NCBI GenBank assembly: GCA_947652605.1
Contig: CANTFG010000250.1
Coordinates: 104,001 to 168,000, forward strand
DNA: 64,000 bases
Origin: Elmis aenea
Lineage: Eukaryota > Arthropoda > Insecta > Coleoptera > Elmidae
Direction of reading: 5' to 3'
The notes under the pieces: generated by a model
Databases searched by the model: none
What the model was told of the DNA's origin: nothing
What the model saw: only the letters and a program-made list of their open reading frames with translations
Part shown: one piece after another, positions 51,531 through 64,000 of the stretch
Position numbering within the stretch: the first letter of the stretch is position 1
Layout: the number at the start of each line of letters is the position of its first letter
Translations under genes and position numbers: made by a program

Positions 51531-54500
51531 GAGCGACTATTTCGAAACAATTTTAATTATTGATTTGTATATCACAGGAACAGTTTATCCATCGCCTCTT
51601 TACATGAATACAATTGTTTTGCATATGTCTTTCAATGAGCTGGTTTTAATTTTTAATAATTTCCTAAAAATACCGTGCTTCAGTTAATACATATGTTCCT
51701 TGAGCGACTATTTCTAAACAATTTTAATTATTGATTTGTATATGACAGGAACAGTATATCCATCGCCTCTTTACATGAATACAATTGTTTTGCATATGTC
51801 TTTCAATGAGCTGGTTTTAATTTTTAATAATTTCCTAAAAATACCGTGCTTTAGTTAATACATATGTTCCTTGAGCGACTATTTCGAAACAATTTTAATT
51901 ATTGATTTGTATATCACAGGAACAGTTTATTTATCGCCTCTTTACATGAATACAATTGTTTTGCATATGTCTTTCAATGAGCTGGTTTTAATTTTTAATA
52001 ATTTCCTAAAAATACCGTGCTTTAGTTAATACATATGTTCCTTGAGCGACTATTTCGAAACAATTTTAATTATTGATTTGTATATCACAGGAACAGTTTA
52101 TCCATCGCCTCTTTACATGAATACAATTGTTTTGCATATGTCTTTCAATGAGCTGGTTTTAATTTTTAATAATTTCCTAAAAATACCGTGCTTTAGTTAA
52201 TACATATGTTCCTTGAGCGACTATTTCTGAACAATTTTAATTATTGATTTGTATATGACAGGAACAGTTTATCTATTGCCTCTTTACATGAATACAATTG
52301 TTTTGCATATGTCTTTCAATGAGCTGGTTTTAATTTTTAATAATTTCCTAAAAATACCGTGCTTTAGTTAATACATATGTTCCTTGAGCGACTATTTCTA
52401 AACAATTTTAATTATTGATTTGTATATCACAGGAACAGTTTATCCATCGCCTCTTTACATGAATAAAATTGTTTTGCATATGTCTTTCAATGAGCTGGTT
52501 TTAATTTTTAATAATTTCCTAAAAATACCGTGCTTTAGTTAATACATATGTTCCTTGAGCGACTATTTCGAAACAATTTTAATTATTGATTTGTATATCA
52601 CAGGAACAGTTTATCCATCGCCTCTTTACATGAATACAATTGTTTTGCATATGTCTTTCAATGAGCTGGTTTTAATTTTTAATAATTTCCTAAAAATACC
52701 GTGCTTTAGTTAATACATATGTTCCTTGAGCGACTATTTCTGAACAATTTTAATTATTGATTTGTATGTCACAGAAACAGTTTATCCATCGCCTCTTTAC
52801 ATGAATACAATTGTTTTGCATATGTCTTTCAATGAGCTGGTATTAATTTTTAATAATTTCCTAAAAATACCGTGCTTTAGTTAATACATATGTTCCTTGA
52901 GCGACTATTTCTAAACAATTTTAATTATTGATTTGTATATCACAGGAACAGTTTATCCATCGCCTCTTTACAGGAATACAATTGTTTTGCATATGTCTTT
53001 CAATGAGCTGGTTTTAATTTTTAATAATTTCCTAAAAATACCGTGCTTTAGTTAATACATATGTTCCTTGAGCGACTATTTCTAAACAATTTTAATTATT
53101 GATTTGTTAATCACAGGAACAGTTTATCCATCGCCTCTTTACAGGAATACAATTGTTTTGCATATGTCTTTCAATGAGCTGGTTTTAATTTTTAATAATT
53201 TCCTAAAAATACCGTGCATTAGTTAATACATATGTTCTTTGAGCGACTATTTCTGAACAATTTTAATTATTGATTTGTATGTATATCACAGGAACAGTTT
53301 ATCCATCGCCTCTTTACATGAATACAATTGTTTTGCATATGTCTTTCAATGAGCTGGTTTTAATTTTTAATAATTTCCTAAAAATACCGTGCTTTAGTTA
53401 ATACATATGTTCCTTGTGCGACTATTTCGAAACAATTTCAATTATTGATTTGTATATGACAGGAACAGTTTATCCATCGCCTCTTTACATGAATACAATT
53501 GTTTTGCATATGTCTTTCAATGAGCTGGTTTTAATTTTTAATAATTTCCTAAAAATACCGTGCATTAGTTAATACATATGTTCCTTGTGCGACTATTTCG
53601 AAACAATTTCAATTATTGATTTGTATATCACAGGAACAGTTTATCTATCGCCTCTTTACATGAATACAATTGTTTTGCATATGTCTTTCAATGAGCTGGT
53701 TTTAATTTTTAATAATTTCCTAAAAATACCGTGCTTTAGTTAATACATATGTTCCTTGAGCGACTATTTCTAAACAATTTTAATTATTGATTTGTATATG
53801 ACAGGAACAGTATATCCATCGCCTCTTTACATGAATACAATTGTTTTGCATATGTCTTTTAATGAGCTGGTTTTAATTTTTAATAATTTCCTAAAAATAC
53901 CGTGCTTTAGTTAATACATATGTTCCTTGAGCGACTATTTCTAAACAATTTTAATTATTGATTTGTATATGACAGGAACAGTATATCCATCGCCTCTTTA
54001 CATGAATACAATTGTTTTGCATATGTCTTTCAATGAGCTGGTTTTAATTTTTAATAATTTCCTAAAAATACCGTGCTTTAGTTAATACATATGTTCCTTG
54101 AGCGACTATTTCGAAACAATTTTAATTATTGATTTGTATATCACAGGAACAGTTTATTTATCGCCTCTTTACATGAATACAATTGTTTTGCATATGTCTT
54201 TCAATGAGCTGGTTTTAATTTTTAATAATTTCCTAAAAGTACCGTGCTTTAGTTAATACATATGTTCCTTGAGCGACTATTTCGAAACAATTTTAATTAT
54301 TGATTTGTATATCACAGGAACAGTTTATCCATCGCCTCTTTACATGAATACAATTGTTTTGCATATGTCTTTCAATGAGCTGGTTTTAATTTTTAATAAT
54401 TTCCTAAAAATACCGTGCATTAGTTAATACATATGTTCCTTGTGCGACTATTTCGAAACAATTTCAATTATTGATTTGTATATCACAGGAACAGTTTATC

Positions 54501-57500
54501 TATCGCCTCTTTACATGAATACAATTGTTTTGCATATGTCTTTCAATGAGCTGGTTTTAATTTTTAATAATTTCCTAAAAATACCGTGCATTAGTTAATA
54601 CATATGTTCCTTGAGCGACTATTTCGAAACAATTTTAATTATTGATTTGTATATCACAGGAACAGTTTATCCATCGCCTCTTTACATGAATACAATTGTT
54701 TTGCATATGTCTTTCAATGGGCTGGTTTTAATTTTTAATAATTTCCTAAAAATACCGTGCTTTAGTTAATACATATGTTCCTTGAGCGACTATTTCTAAA
54801 CAATTTTAATTATTGAATTGTATATGACAGGAACAGTATATCCATCGCCTCTTTACATGAATATAATTGTTTTGCATATGTCTTTCAATGAGCTGGTTTT
54901 AATTTTTAATAATTTCCTAAAAATACCGTGCTTTAGTTAATACATATGTTCCTTGAGCGACTATTTCGAAACAATTTTAATTATTGATTTGTATATCACA
55001 GGAACAGTTTATCCATCGCCTCTTTACATGAATACAATTGTTTTGCATATGTCTTTCAATCAGCTGGTTTTAATTTTTAATAATTTCCTAAAAATACCGT
55101 GCTTTAGTTAATACATATGTTCCTTGAGCGACTATTTCTAAACAATTTTAATTATTGATTTTTATATGACAGGAACAGTTTATCGATCGCCTCTTTACAT
55201 GAATACAATTGTTTTGCATATGTCTTTCAATAAGCTGGTTTTAATTTTTAATAATTTCCTAAAAATACCGTGCTTTAGTTAATACATATGTTCCTTGAGC
55301 GACTATTTCTAAACAATTTTAATTATTGATTTGTATATCACAGGAACAGTTTATCCATCGCCTCTTTACATGAATAAAATTGTTTTGCATATGTCTTTCA
55401 ATGAGCTGGTATTAATTTTTAATAATTTCCTAAAAATACCGTGCTTTAGTTAATACATATGTTCCTTGAGCGACTATTTCGAAACAATTTTAATTATTGA
55501 TTTGTATATCACAGGAACAGTTTATCCATCGCCTCTTTACATGAATACAATTGTTTTGCATATGTCTTTCAATGAGCTGGTATTAATTTTTAATAATTTC
55601 CTAAAAATACCGTGCTTTAGTTAATACATATGTTCCTTGAGCGACTATTTCTGAACAATTTCAATTATTGATTTGTATATCACAGGAACAGTTTATCTAT
55701 CGCCTCTTTACATGAATACAATTGTTTTGCATATGTCTTTCAATGAGCTGGTTTTAATTTTTAATAATTTCCTAAAAATACCGTGCTTTAGTTAATACAT
55801 ATGTTCCTTGAGCGACAATTTCATAACAATTTTAATTATTGATTTGTATATCACAGGAACAGTTTATCCATCGCCTCTTTACATGAATACAATTGTTTTG
55901 CATATGTCTTTCAATGAGCTGGTTTTAATTTTTAATAATTTCCTAAAAATACCGTGCTTTAGTTAATACATATGTTCCTTGAGCGACTATTTCTAAACAA
56001 TTTTAATTATTGATTTGTATATCACAGAAACAGTTTATCCATCGCCTCTTTACAGGAATACAATTGTTTTGCATATGTCTTTCAATGAGCTGGTTTAAAT
56101 TTTTAATAATTTCCTAAAAATACCGTGCTTTAGTTAATACATATGTTCCTTGAGCGACTATTTCTGAACAATTTTAATTATTGATTTGTATATCACAGAA
56201 ACAGTTTATCCATCGCCTCTTTACAGGAATACAATTGTTTTGCATATGTCTTTCAATGAGCTGGTTTTAATTTTTAATAATTTCCTAAAAATACCGTGCT
56301 TTAGTTAATACATATGTTCCTTGAGCGACTATTTCTAAACAATTTTAATTATTGATTTGTATATCACAGAAACAGTTTATCCATCGCCTCTTTACAGGAA
56401 TACAATTGTTTTGCATATGTCTTTCAATGAGCTGGTTTTAATTTTTAATAATTTCCTAAAAATACCGTGCTTTAGTTAATACATAATATGTTCCTTGAGC
56501 GACTATTTCTAAACAATTTTAATTATTGATTTGTATATGACAGGAACAGTTTATCCATCGCCTCTTTACATGAATACAATTGTTTTGCATATGTCTTTCA
56601 ATGAGCTGGTTTTAATTTTTAATAATTTCCTAAAAATACCGTGCTTTAGTTAATACATATGTTCCTTGAGCGACTATTTCTAAACAATTTTAATTATTGA
56701 TTTGTATATCACAGAAACAGTTTATCCATCGCCTCTTTACAGGAATACAATTGTTTTGCATATGTCTTTCAATGAGCTGGTTTTAATTTTTAATAATTTC
56801 CTAAAAATACCGTGCTTTAGTTAATACATATGTTCCTTGAGCGACTATTTCTAAACAATTTTAATTATTGATTTGTATATCACAGAAACAGTTTATCCAT
56901 CGCCTCTTTACAGGAATACAATTGTTTTGCATATGTCTTTCAATGAGCTGGTTTTAATTTTTAATAATTTCCTAAAAATACCGTGCTTTAGTTAATACAT
57001 ATGTTCCTTGAGCGACTATTTCTAAACAATTTTAATTATTGATTTGTATATCACAGGAACAGTTTATCCATCGCCTCTTTACATGAATACAATTGTTTTG
57101 CATATGTCTTTCAATGAGCTGGTTTTAATTTTTAATAATTTCCTAAAAATACCGTGCATTAGTTAATACATATGTTCCTTGAGCGACTATTTCGAAACAA
57201 ATTTAATTATTGATTTGTATATCACAGGAACAGTTTATCCATCGCCTCTTTACATGAATACAATTGTTTTGCATATGTCTTTCAATGAGCTGGTATTAAT
57301 TTTTAATAATTTCCTAAAAATACCGTGCTTTAGTTAATACATATGTTCCTTGAGCGACTGTTTCTGAACAATTTTAATTATTGATTTGTATATCACAGGA
57401 ACAGTTTATCCATCGCCTCTTTACATGAATACAATTGTTTTGCATATGTCTTTCAATGAGCTGGTTTTAATTTTTAATAATTTCCTAAAAATACCGTGCT

Positions 57501-57522
57501 TTAGTTAATACATATGTTCCTT

Positions 57523-60256
57523 GAGCGACTATTTCTAAACAATTTTAATTATTGATTTGTATATCACAGGAACAGTTTATCTATCGCTTCTTTACATGAA
57601 TACAATTGTTTTGCATATGTCTTTCAATGAGCTGGTTTTAATTTTTAATAATTTCCTAAAAATACCGTGCTTTAGTTAATACATATGTTCCTTGAGCGAC
57701 TATTTCTAAAAAAATTTAATTATTGATTTGTATATCACAGGAACAGTTTATCCATCGCCTCTACATGAATACAATGGTTTTGCATATGTCTTTCAATGAG
57801 CTGGTTTTAATTTTTAATAATTTCCTAAAAATACCGTGCTTAAGTTAATACATATGTTCCTTGAGCGACTATTTCGAAACAATTTTAATTATTGATTTGT
57901 ATATCACAGGAACAGTTTATCCATCGCCTCTTTACATGAATACAATTGTTTTGCATATGTCTTTCAATGAGCTGGTTTTAATTTTTAATAATTTCCTAAA
58001 AATACCGTGCTTTAGTTAATACATATGTTCCTTGAGCGACTACTTCTAAACAATTTTAATTATTGATTTGTATATGACAGGAACAGTTTATCCATCGCCT
58101 CTTTACATGAATACAATTGTTTTGCATATGTCTTTCAATGAGCTGGTTTTAATTTTTAATAATTTCCTAAAAATACCGTGCTTTAGTTAATACATATGTT
58201 CCTTAAGCGACTATTTCGAAACAATTTTAATTATTGATTTGTATATCACAGGAACAGTTTATCCATCGCCTCTTTACATGAATACAATTGTTTTGCATAT
58301 GTCTTTCAATGAGCTGGTTTTAATTTTTAATAATTTCCTAAAAATACCGTGCTTTAGTTAATACATATGTTCCTTGAGCGACTATTTCGAAACAATTTTA
58401 ATTATTGATTTGTATATCACAGGAACAGTTCATCCATCGCCTCTTTACATGAATACAATTGTTTTGCATATGTCTTTCAATGAGCTGGTTTTAATTTTTA
58501 ATAATTTCCTAAAAATACCGTGCTTTAGTTAATACATATGTTCCTTGAGCGACTATTTCTAAACAATTTTAATTATTGATTTGTATATCACAGGAACAGT
58601 TTATCCATCGCCTCTTTACATGAATAAAATTGTTTTGCATATGTCTTTCAATGAGCTGGTTTTAATTTTTAATAATTTCCTAAAAATACCGTGCTTTAGT
58701 TAATACATATGTTCCTTGAGCGACTATTTCGAAACAATTTTAATTATTGATTTGTATATCACAGGAACAGTTTATCCATCGCCTCTTTACATGAATACAA
58801 TTGTTTTGCATATGTCTTTCAATGAGCTGGTTTTAATTTTTAATAATTTCCTAAAAATACCGTGCTTTAGTTAATACATATGTTCCTTGAGCGACTATTT
58901 CGAAACAATTTTAATTATTGATTTGTATATCACAGGAACAGTTTATCTATCGCTTCTTTACATGAATACAATTGTTTTGCATATGTCTTTCAATGAGCTG
59001 GTTTTAATTTTTAATAATTTCCTAAAAATACCGTGCTTTAGTTAATACATATGTTCCTTGAGCGACTATTTCTAAAAAAATTTAATTATTGATTTGTATA
59101 TCACAGGAACAGTTTATCCATCGCCTCTTTACATGAATACAATTGTTTTGCATATGTCTTTCAATGAGCTGGTTTTAATTTTTAATAATTTCCTAAAAAT
59201 ACCGTGCTTAAGTTAATACATATGTTCCTTGAGCGACTATTTCGAAACAATTTTAATTATTGATTTGTATATCACAGGAACAGTTTATCCATCGCCTCTT
59301 TACATGAATACAATTGTTTTGCATATGTCTTTCAATGAGCTGGTTTTAATTTTTAATAATTTCCTAAAAATACCGTTCTTTAGTTAATACATATGTTCCT
59401 TGAGCGACTACTTCTAAACAATTTTAATTATTGATTTGTATATGACAGGAACAGTTTATCCATCGCCTCTTTACATGAATACAATTGTTTTGCATATGTC
59501 TTTCAATGAGCTGGTTTTAATTTTTAATAATTTCCTAAAAATACCGTGCTTTAGTTAATACATATGTTCCTTGAGCGACTATTTCGAAACAATTTTAATT
59601 TTTGATTTGTATATCACAGGAACAGTTTATCCATCGCCTCTTTACATGAATACAATTGTTTTGCATATGTCTTTCAATGAGCTGGTTTTAATTTTTAATA
59701 ATTTCCTAAAAATACCGTGCTTTAGTTAATACATATGTTCCTTGAGTGACTATTTCGAAACAATTTTAATTATTGATTTGTATATCACAGGAACAGTTTA
59801 TCCATCGCCTCTTTACATGAATACAATTGTTTTGCATATGTCTTTCAATGAGCTGGTTTTAATTTTTAATAATTTCCTAAAAATACCGTGCTTTAGTTAA
59901 TACATATGTTCCTTGAGCGACTATTTCTAAACAATTTTAATTATTGATTTGTATATCACAGGAACAGTTTATCCATCGCCTCTTTACATGAATAAAATTG
60001 TTTTGCATATGTCTTTCAATGAGCTGGTTTTAATTTTAAATAATTTCCTAAAAATACCGTGCTTTAGTTAATACATATGTTCCTTGAGCGACTATTTCGA
60101 AACAATTTTAATTATTGATTTGTATATCACAGGAACAGTTTATCCATCGCCTCTTTACATGAATAAAATTGTTTTGCATATGTCTTTCAATGAGCTGGTT
60201 TTAATTTTTAATAATTTCCTAAAAATACCGTGCTTTAGTTAATACATATGTTCCTT
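57523..60256 (+). repeat. 8-monomer tandem duplication
   Basis: Copies at 57523-58888 (1,366 bp, with a 2-bp deletion near 57760) and 58889-60256 (1,368 bp). Shared rare variants are tttatctatcgcttc, ctaaaaaaattt, gtgcttaagttaat, gactacttct (58038/59406) and aaaattg. Each copy has private changes, such as gttcatcc at 58429 and gagtgac at 59744. Confidence 0.9.
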
Positions 60257-63200
60257 GAGCGACTATTTCTAAACAATTTTAATTATTGATTTGTATATCA
60301 CAGAAACAGTTTATCCATCGCCTCTTTACATGAATACAGTTGTTTTGCATATGTCTTTTAAAGAGCTGGTTTTAATTTTAACTAATTTCCTAAAAATACC
60401 GTACTTTAGTTAATACATATGTTCCTTGAGCGACTATTTCTAAACAATTTTAATTATTGATTTGTATATGACAGGAACAGTTTATCCATCGCCTCTTTAC
60501 ATGAATACAATTGTTTTGCATATGTCTTTCAATGAGCTGGTTTTAATTTTTAATAATTTCCTAAAAATACCGTGCTTTAGTTAATACATATGTTCCTTGA
60601 GCGACTATTTCGAAACAATTTTAATTATTGATTTGTATATCACAGGAACAGTTTATCCATCGCCTCTTTACATGAATACAATTGTTTTGCATATGTCTTT
60701 CAATGAGCTGGTTTTAATTTTTAATAATTTCCTAAAAATACCGTGCTTTAGTTAATACATATGTTCCTTGAGCGACTATTTCGAAACAATTTTAATTATT
60801 GATTTGTATATCACAGGAACAGTTTATCCATCGCCTCTTTACATGAATACAATTGTTTTGCATATGTCTTTCAATGAGCTGGTTTTAATTTTTAATAATT
60901 TCCTAAAAATACCGTGCTTTAGTTAATACATATGTGCCTTGAGCGACTATTTCGAAACAATTTTAATTATTGATTTGTATATCACAGGAACAGTTTATCC
61001 ATCGCCTCTTTACATGAATACAATTGTTTTGCATATGTCTTTCAATGAGCTGGTTTTAATTTTTAATAATTTCCTAAAAATACCGTGCTTTAGTTAATAC
61101 ATATGTTCCTTGAGCGACTATTTCTAAACAATTTTAATTATTGATTTGTATATGACAGGAACAGTTTATCCATCGCCTCTTTACATGAATACAATTGTTT
61201 TGCATATGTCTTTCAATGAGCTGGTTTTAATTTTTAATAATTTCCTAAAAATACCGTGCTTTAGTTAATACATATGTTCCTTGAGCGACAATTTCGAAAC
61301 AATTTTAATTATTGATTTGTATATCACAGGAACAGTTTATCCATCGCCTCTTTACATGAATACAATTGTTTTGCATATGTCTTTCAATGAGCTGGTTTTA
61401 ATTTTTAATAATTTCCTAAAAATACCGTGCTTTAGTTAATACATATGTTCCTTGAGCGACTATTTCTAAACAATTTTAATTATTGATTTGTATATCACAG
61501 AAACAGTTTATCCATCGCCTCTTTACAGGAATACAATTGTTTTGCATATGTCTTTCAATGAGCTGGTTTAAATTTTTAATAATTTCCTAAAAATACCGTG
61601 CTTTAGTTAATACATATGTTCCTTGAGCGACCATTTCTGAACAATTTTAATTATTGATTTGTATATCACAGAAACAGTTTATCCATCGCCTCTTTACAGG
61701 AATACAATTGTTTTGCATATGTCTTTCAATGAGCTGGTTTTAATTTTTAATAATTTCCTAAAAATACCGTGCTTTAGTTAATACATATGTTCCTTGAGCG
61801 ACTATTTCTAAACAATTTTAATTATTGATTTGTATATGACAGGAACAGTTTATCCATCGCCTCTTTACATGAATACAATTGTTTTGCATATGTCTTTCAA
61901 TGAGCTGGTTTTAATTTTTAATAATTTCCTAAAAATACCGTGCTTTAGTTAATACATATGTTCCTTGAGCGACTATTTCTAAACAATTTTAATTATTGAT
62001 TTGTATATCACAGAAACAGTTTATCCATCGCATCTTTACAGGAATACAATTGTTTTGCATATGTCTTTCAATGAGCTGGTTTTAATTTTTAATAATTTCC
62101 TAAAAATACCGTGCTTTAGTTAATACATATGTTCCTTGAGCGACTATTTCTAAACAATTTTAATTATTGATTTGTATATCACAGAAACAGTTTATCCATC
62201 GCCTCTTTACAGGAATACAATTGTTTTGCATATGTCTTTCAATGAGCTGGTTTTAATTTTTAATAATTTCCTAAAAATACCGTGCTTTAGTTAATACATA
62301 TGTTCCTTGAGCGACTATTTCTAAACAATTTTAATTATTGATTTGTATATCACAGGAACAGTTTATCCATCGCCTCTTTACATGAATAAAATTGTTTTGC
62401 ATATGTCTTTCAATGAGCTGGTTTTAATTTTTATTAATTTCCTAAAAATACCGTGCATTAGTTAATACATATGTTCCTTGAGCGACTATTTCGAAACAAA
62501 TTTAATTATTGATTTGTATATCACAGGAACAGTTTATCCATCGCCTCTTTACATGAATACAATTGTTTTGCATATGTCTTTCAATGAGCTGGTATTAATT
62601 TTTAATAATTTCCTAAAAATACCGTGCTTTAGTTAATACATATGTTCCTTGAGCGACTGTTTCTGAACAATTTTAATTATTGATTTGTATATCACAGGAA
62701 CAGTTTATCCATCGCCTCTTTACATGAATACAATGGTTTTGCATATGTCTTTCAATGAGCTGGTTTTAATTTTTAATAATTTCCTAAAAATACCGTGCTT
62801 TAGTTAATACATATGTTCCTTGAGCGACTATTTCGAAACAATTTTAATTATTGATTTGTATATCACAGGAACAGTTTATCCATCGCCTCTTTACATGAAT
62901 ACAATTGTTTTGCATATGTCTTTCAATGAGCTGGTTTTAATTTTTAATAATTTCCTAAAAATACCGTGCTTTAGTTAATACATATGTTCCTTGAGCGACT
63001 ATTTCTAAACAATTTTAATTATTGATTTGTATATCACAGGAACAGTTTATCCATCGCCTCTTTACATGAATAAAATTGTTTTGCATATGTCTTTCAATGA
63101 GCTGGTTTTAATTTTTACTAATTTCCTAAAAATACCGTGCTTTAGTTAATACATATGTTCCTTGAGCGACTATTTCGAAACAATTTTAATTATTGATTTG

Positions 63201-64000
63201 TATATCACAGGAACAGTTTATCCATCGCCTCTTTACATGAATACAATTGTTTTGCATATGTCTTTCAATGAGCTGGTTTTAATTTTTAATAATTTCCTAA
63301 AAATACCGTGCTTTAGTTAATACATATGTTCCTTGAGCGACTATTTCTAAACAATTTTAATTATTGATTTGTATATCACAGAAACAGTTTATCCATCGCC
63401 TCTTTACATGAATACAGTTGTTTTGCATATGTCTTTTAAAGAGCTGGTTTTAATTTTTACTAATTTCCTAAAAATACCGTACTTTAATTAATACATATGT
63501 TCCTTGAGCGACTATTTCTAAACAATTTTAATTATTGATTTGTATATGACAGGAACAGTTTATCCATCGCCTCTTTACATGAATACAATTGTTTTGCATA
63601 TGTCTTTCAATGAGCTGGTTTTAATTTTTAATAATTTCCTAAAAATACCGTGCTTTAGTTAATACATATGTTCCTTGAGCGACTATTTCGAAACAATTTT
63701 AATTATTGATTTGTATATCACAGGAACAGTTTATCCATCGCCTCTTTACATGAATACAATTGTTTTGCATATGTCTTTCAATGAGCTGGTTTTAATTTTT
63801 AATAATTTCCTAAAAATACCGTGCTTTAGTTAATACATATGTTCCTTGAGCGACTATTTCGAAACAATTTTAATTATTGATTTGTATATCACAGGAACAG
63901 TTTATCCATCGCCTCTTTACATGAATACAATTGTTTTGCATATGTCTTTCAATGAGCTGGTTTTAATTTTTAATAATTTCCTAAAAATACCGTGCTTTAG
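60257..64000 (+). repeat. 18-monomer higher-order repeat, one full copy and the start of the next
   Basis: The monomer with tacagttg, cttttaaagag and ccgtacttta occurs at 60257 and 63335, an offset of 3,078 (18 x 171). The next three monomers agree in type up to the window edge. Continuation past 64000 cannot be seen. Confidence 0.75.

Larger units (their letters stand above)
19361..64000 (+). repeat. 171-bp satellite array, right block (about 261 monomers)
   Basis: This continues the left block in the same orientation and phase once the transposon and one TTAA are removed. It has no coding region, RNA gene or other insertion that I can see. Length variants are a 4-bp insertion (tgtatgtatatc) in at least 13 monomers between 19.6 and 53.3 kb, a -1 near 22085, a 76-bp truncated monomer at 48548, a +3 near 56484 and a -2 near 57760. 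Variant order shows many larger duplications, listed separately. The array is still running at 64000, so its right end is not seen. Confidence 0.97.

Noticed and set aside
1..64000. CENP-B box in the monomer
   Set aside because: TTCG occurs in the cgaaac variants, but it is not followed by the required A and CGGG at the right spacing.
1..64000. Relation to primate alpha satellite because of the shared 171-bp length
   Set aside because: I recognise no alpha-satellite sequence, and the intermixed piggyBac type and base composition do not suggest a primate. The equal length is most likely a nucleosome-spacing coincidence.

Overview
This window is almost entirely one AT-rich tandem satellite. 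It contains a single interruption, a 1,463-bp defective piggyBac-type DNA transposon. The DNA is eukaryotic: the repeat is a nucleosome-scale satellite, and the element has TTAA target duplications, a piggyBac transposase remnant and AATAAA signals. An insect or other arthropod is plausible because piggyBac elements are common there. That is inference; the window holds no host gene that would identify the species.

Layout: positions 1-17893 and 19361-64000 are head-to-tail copies of a 171-bp monomer, about 366 in total (62.5 kb). The consensus is about 28% G+C, all copies run in the same direction, and the array is open at both window edges. I found no host gene, RNA gene, CRISPR array or other mobile element in it. 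Monomers differ by a small set of recurring variants: gagcgac/gtgcgac/gggcgac at the start, ctaaac/ctgaac/cgaaac near base 15, catgaatac/caggaatac, gctttag/gcattag, and a 4-bp insertion. The order of these variants shows many larger duplications layered on the 171-bp unit, of about 5, 6, 8, 10-12, 18 and 24 monomers. Some have breakpoints that can be placed within a few tens of bases. This is the pattern expected from repeated unequal exchange or amplification in a centromeric or heterochromatic array.

The transposon (17898-19360) has 18-bp terminal inverted repeats (16/18 matching), a TTAA duplication on each side, and asymmetric subterminal inverted repeats. The transposase gene keeps its start (about 20 codons from 18219) and its C-terminal 260 or so codons, including a complete Cys/His zinc-binding domain. 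The middle, with the first catalytic aspartate, is deleted, and the deletion joins two different frames. The element is therefore non-autonomous. It lies about 125-190 bp right of the junction of a 4,111-bp, 24-monomer tandem duplication. The matching site in the other copy (13783) has no element, so the sequence carries its own empty-site control.

I found no multi-gene system. The main interest lies in the history of the array and in the structure of the defective transposon.
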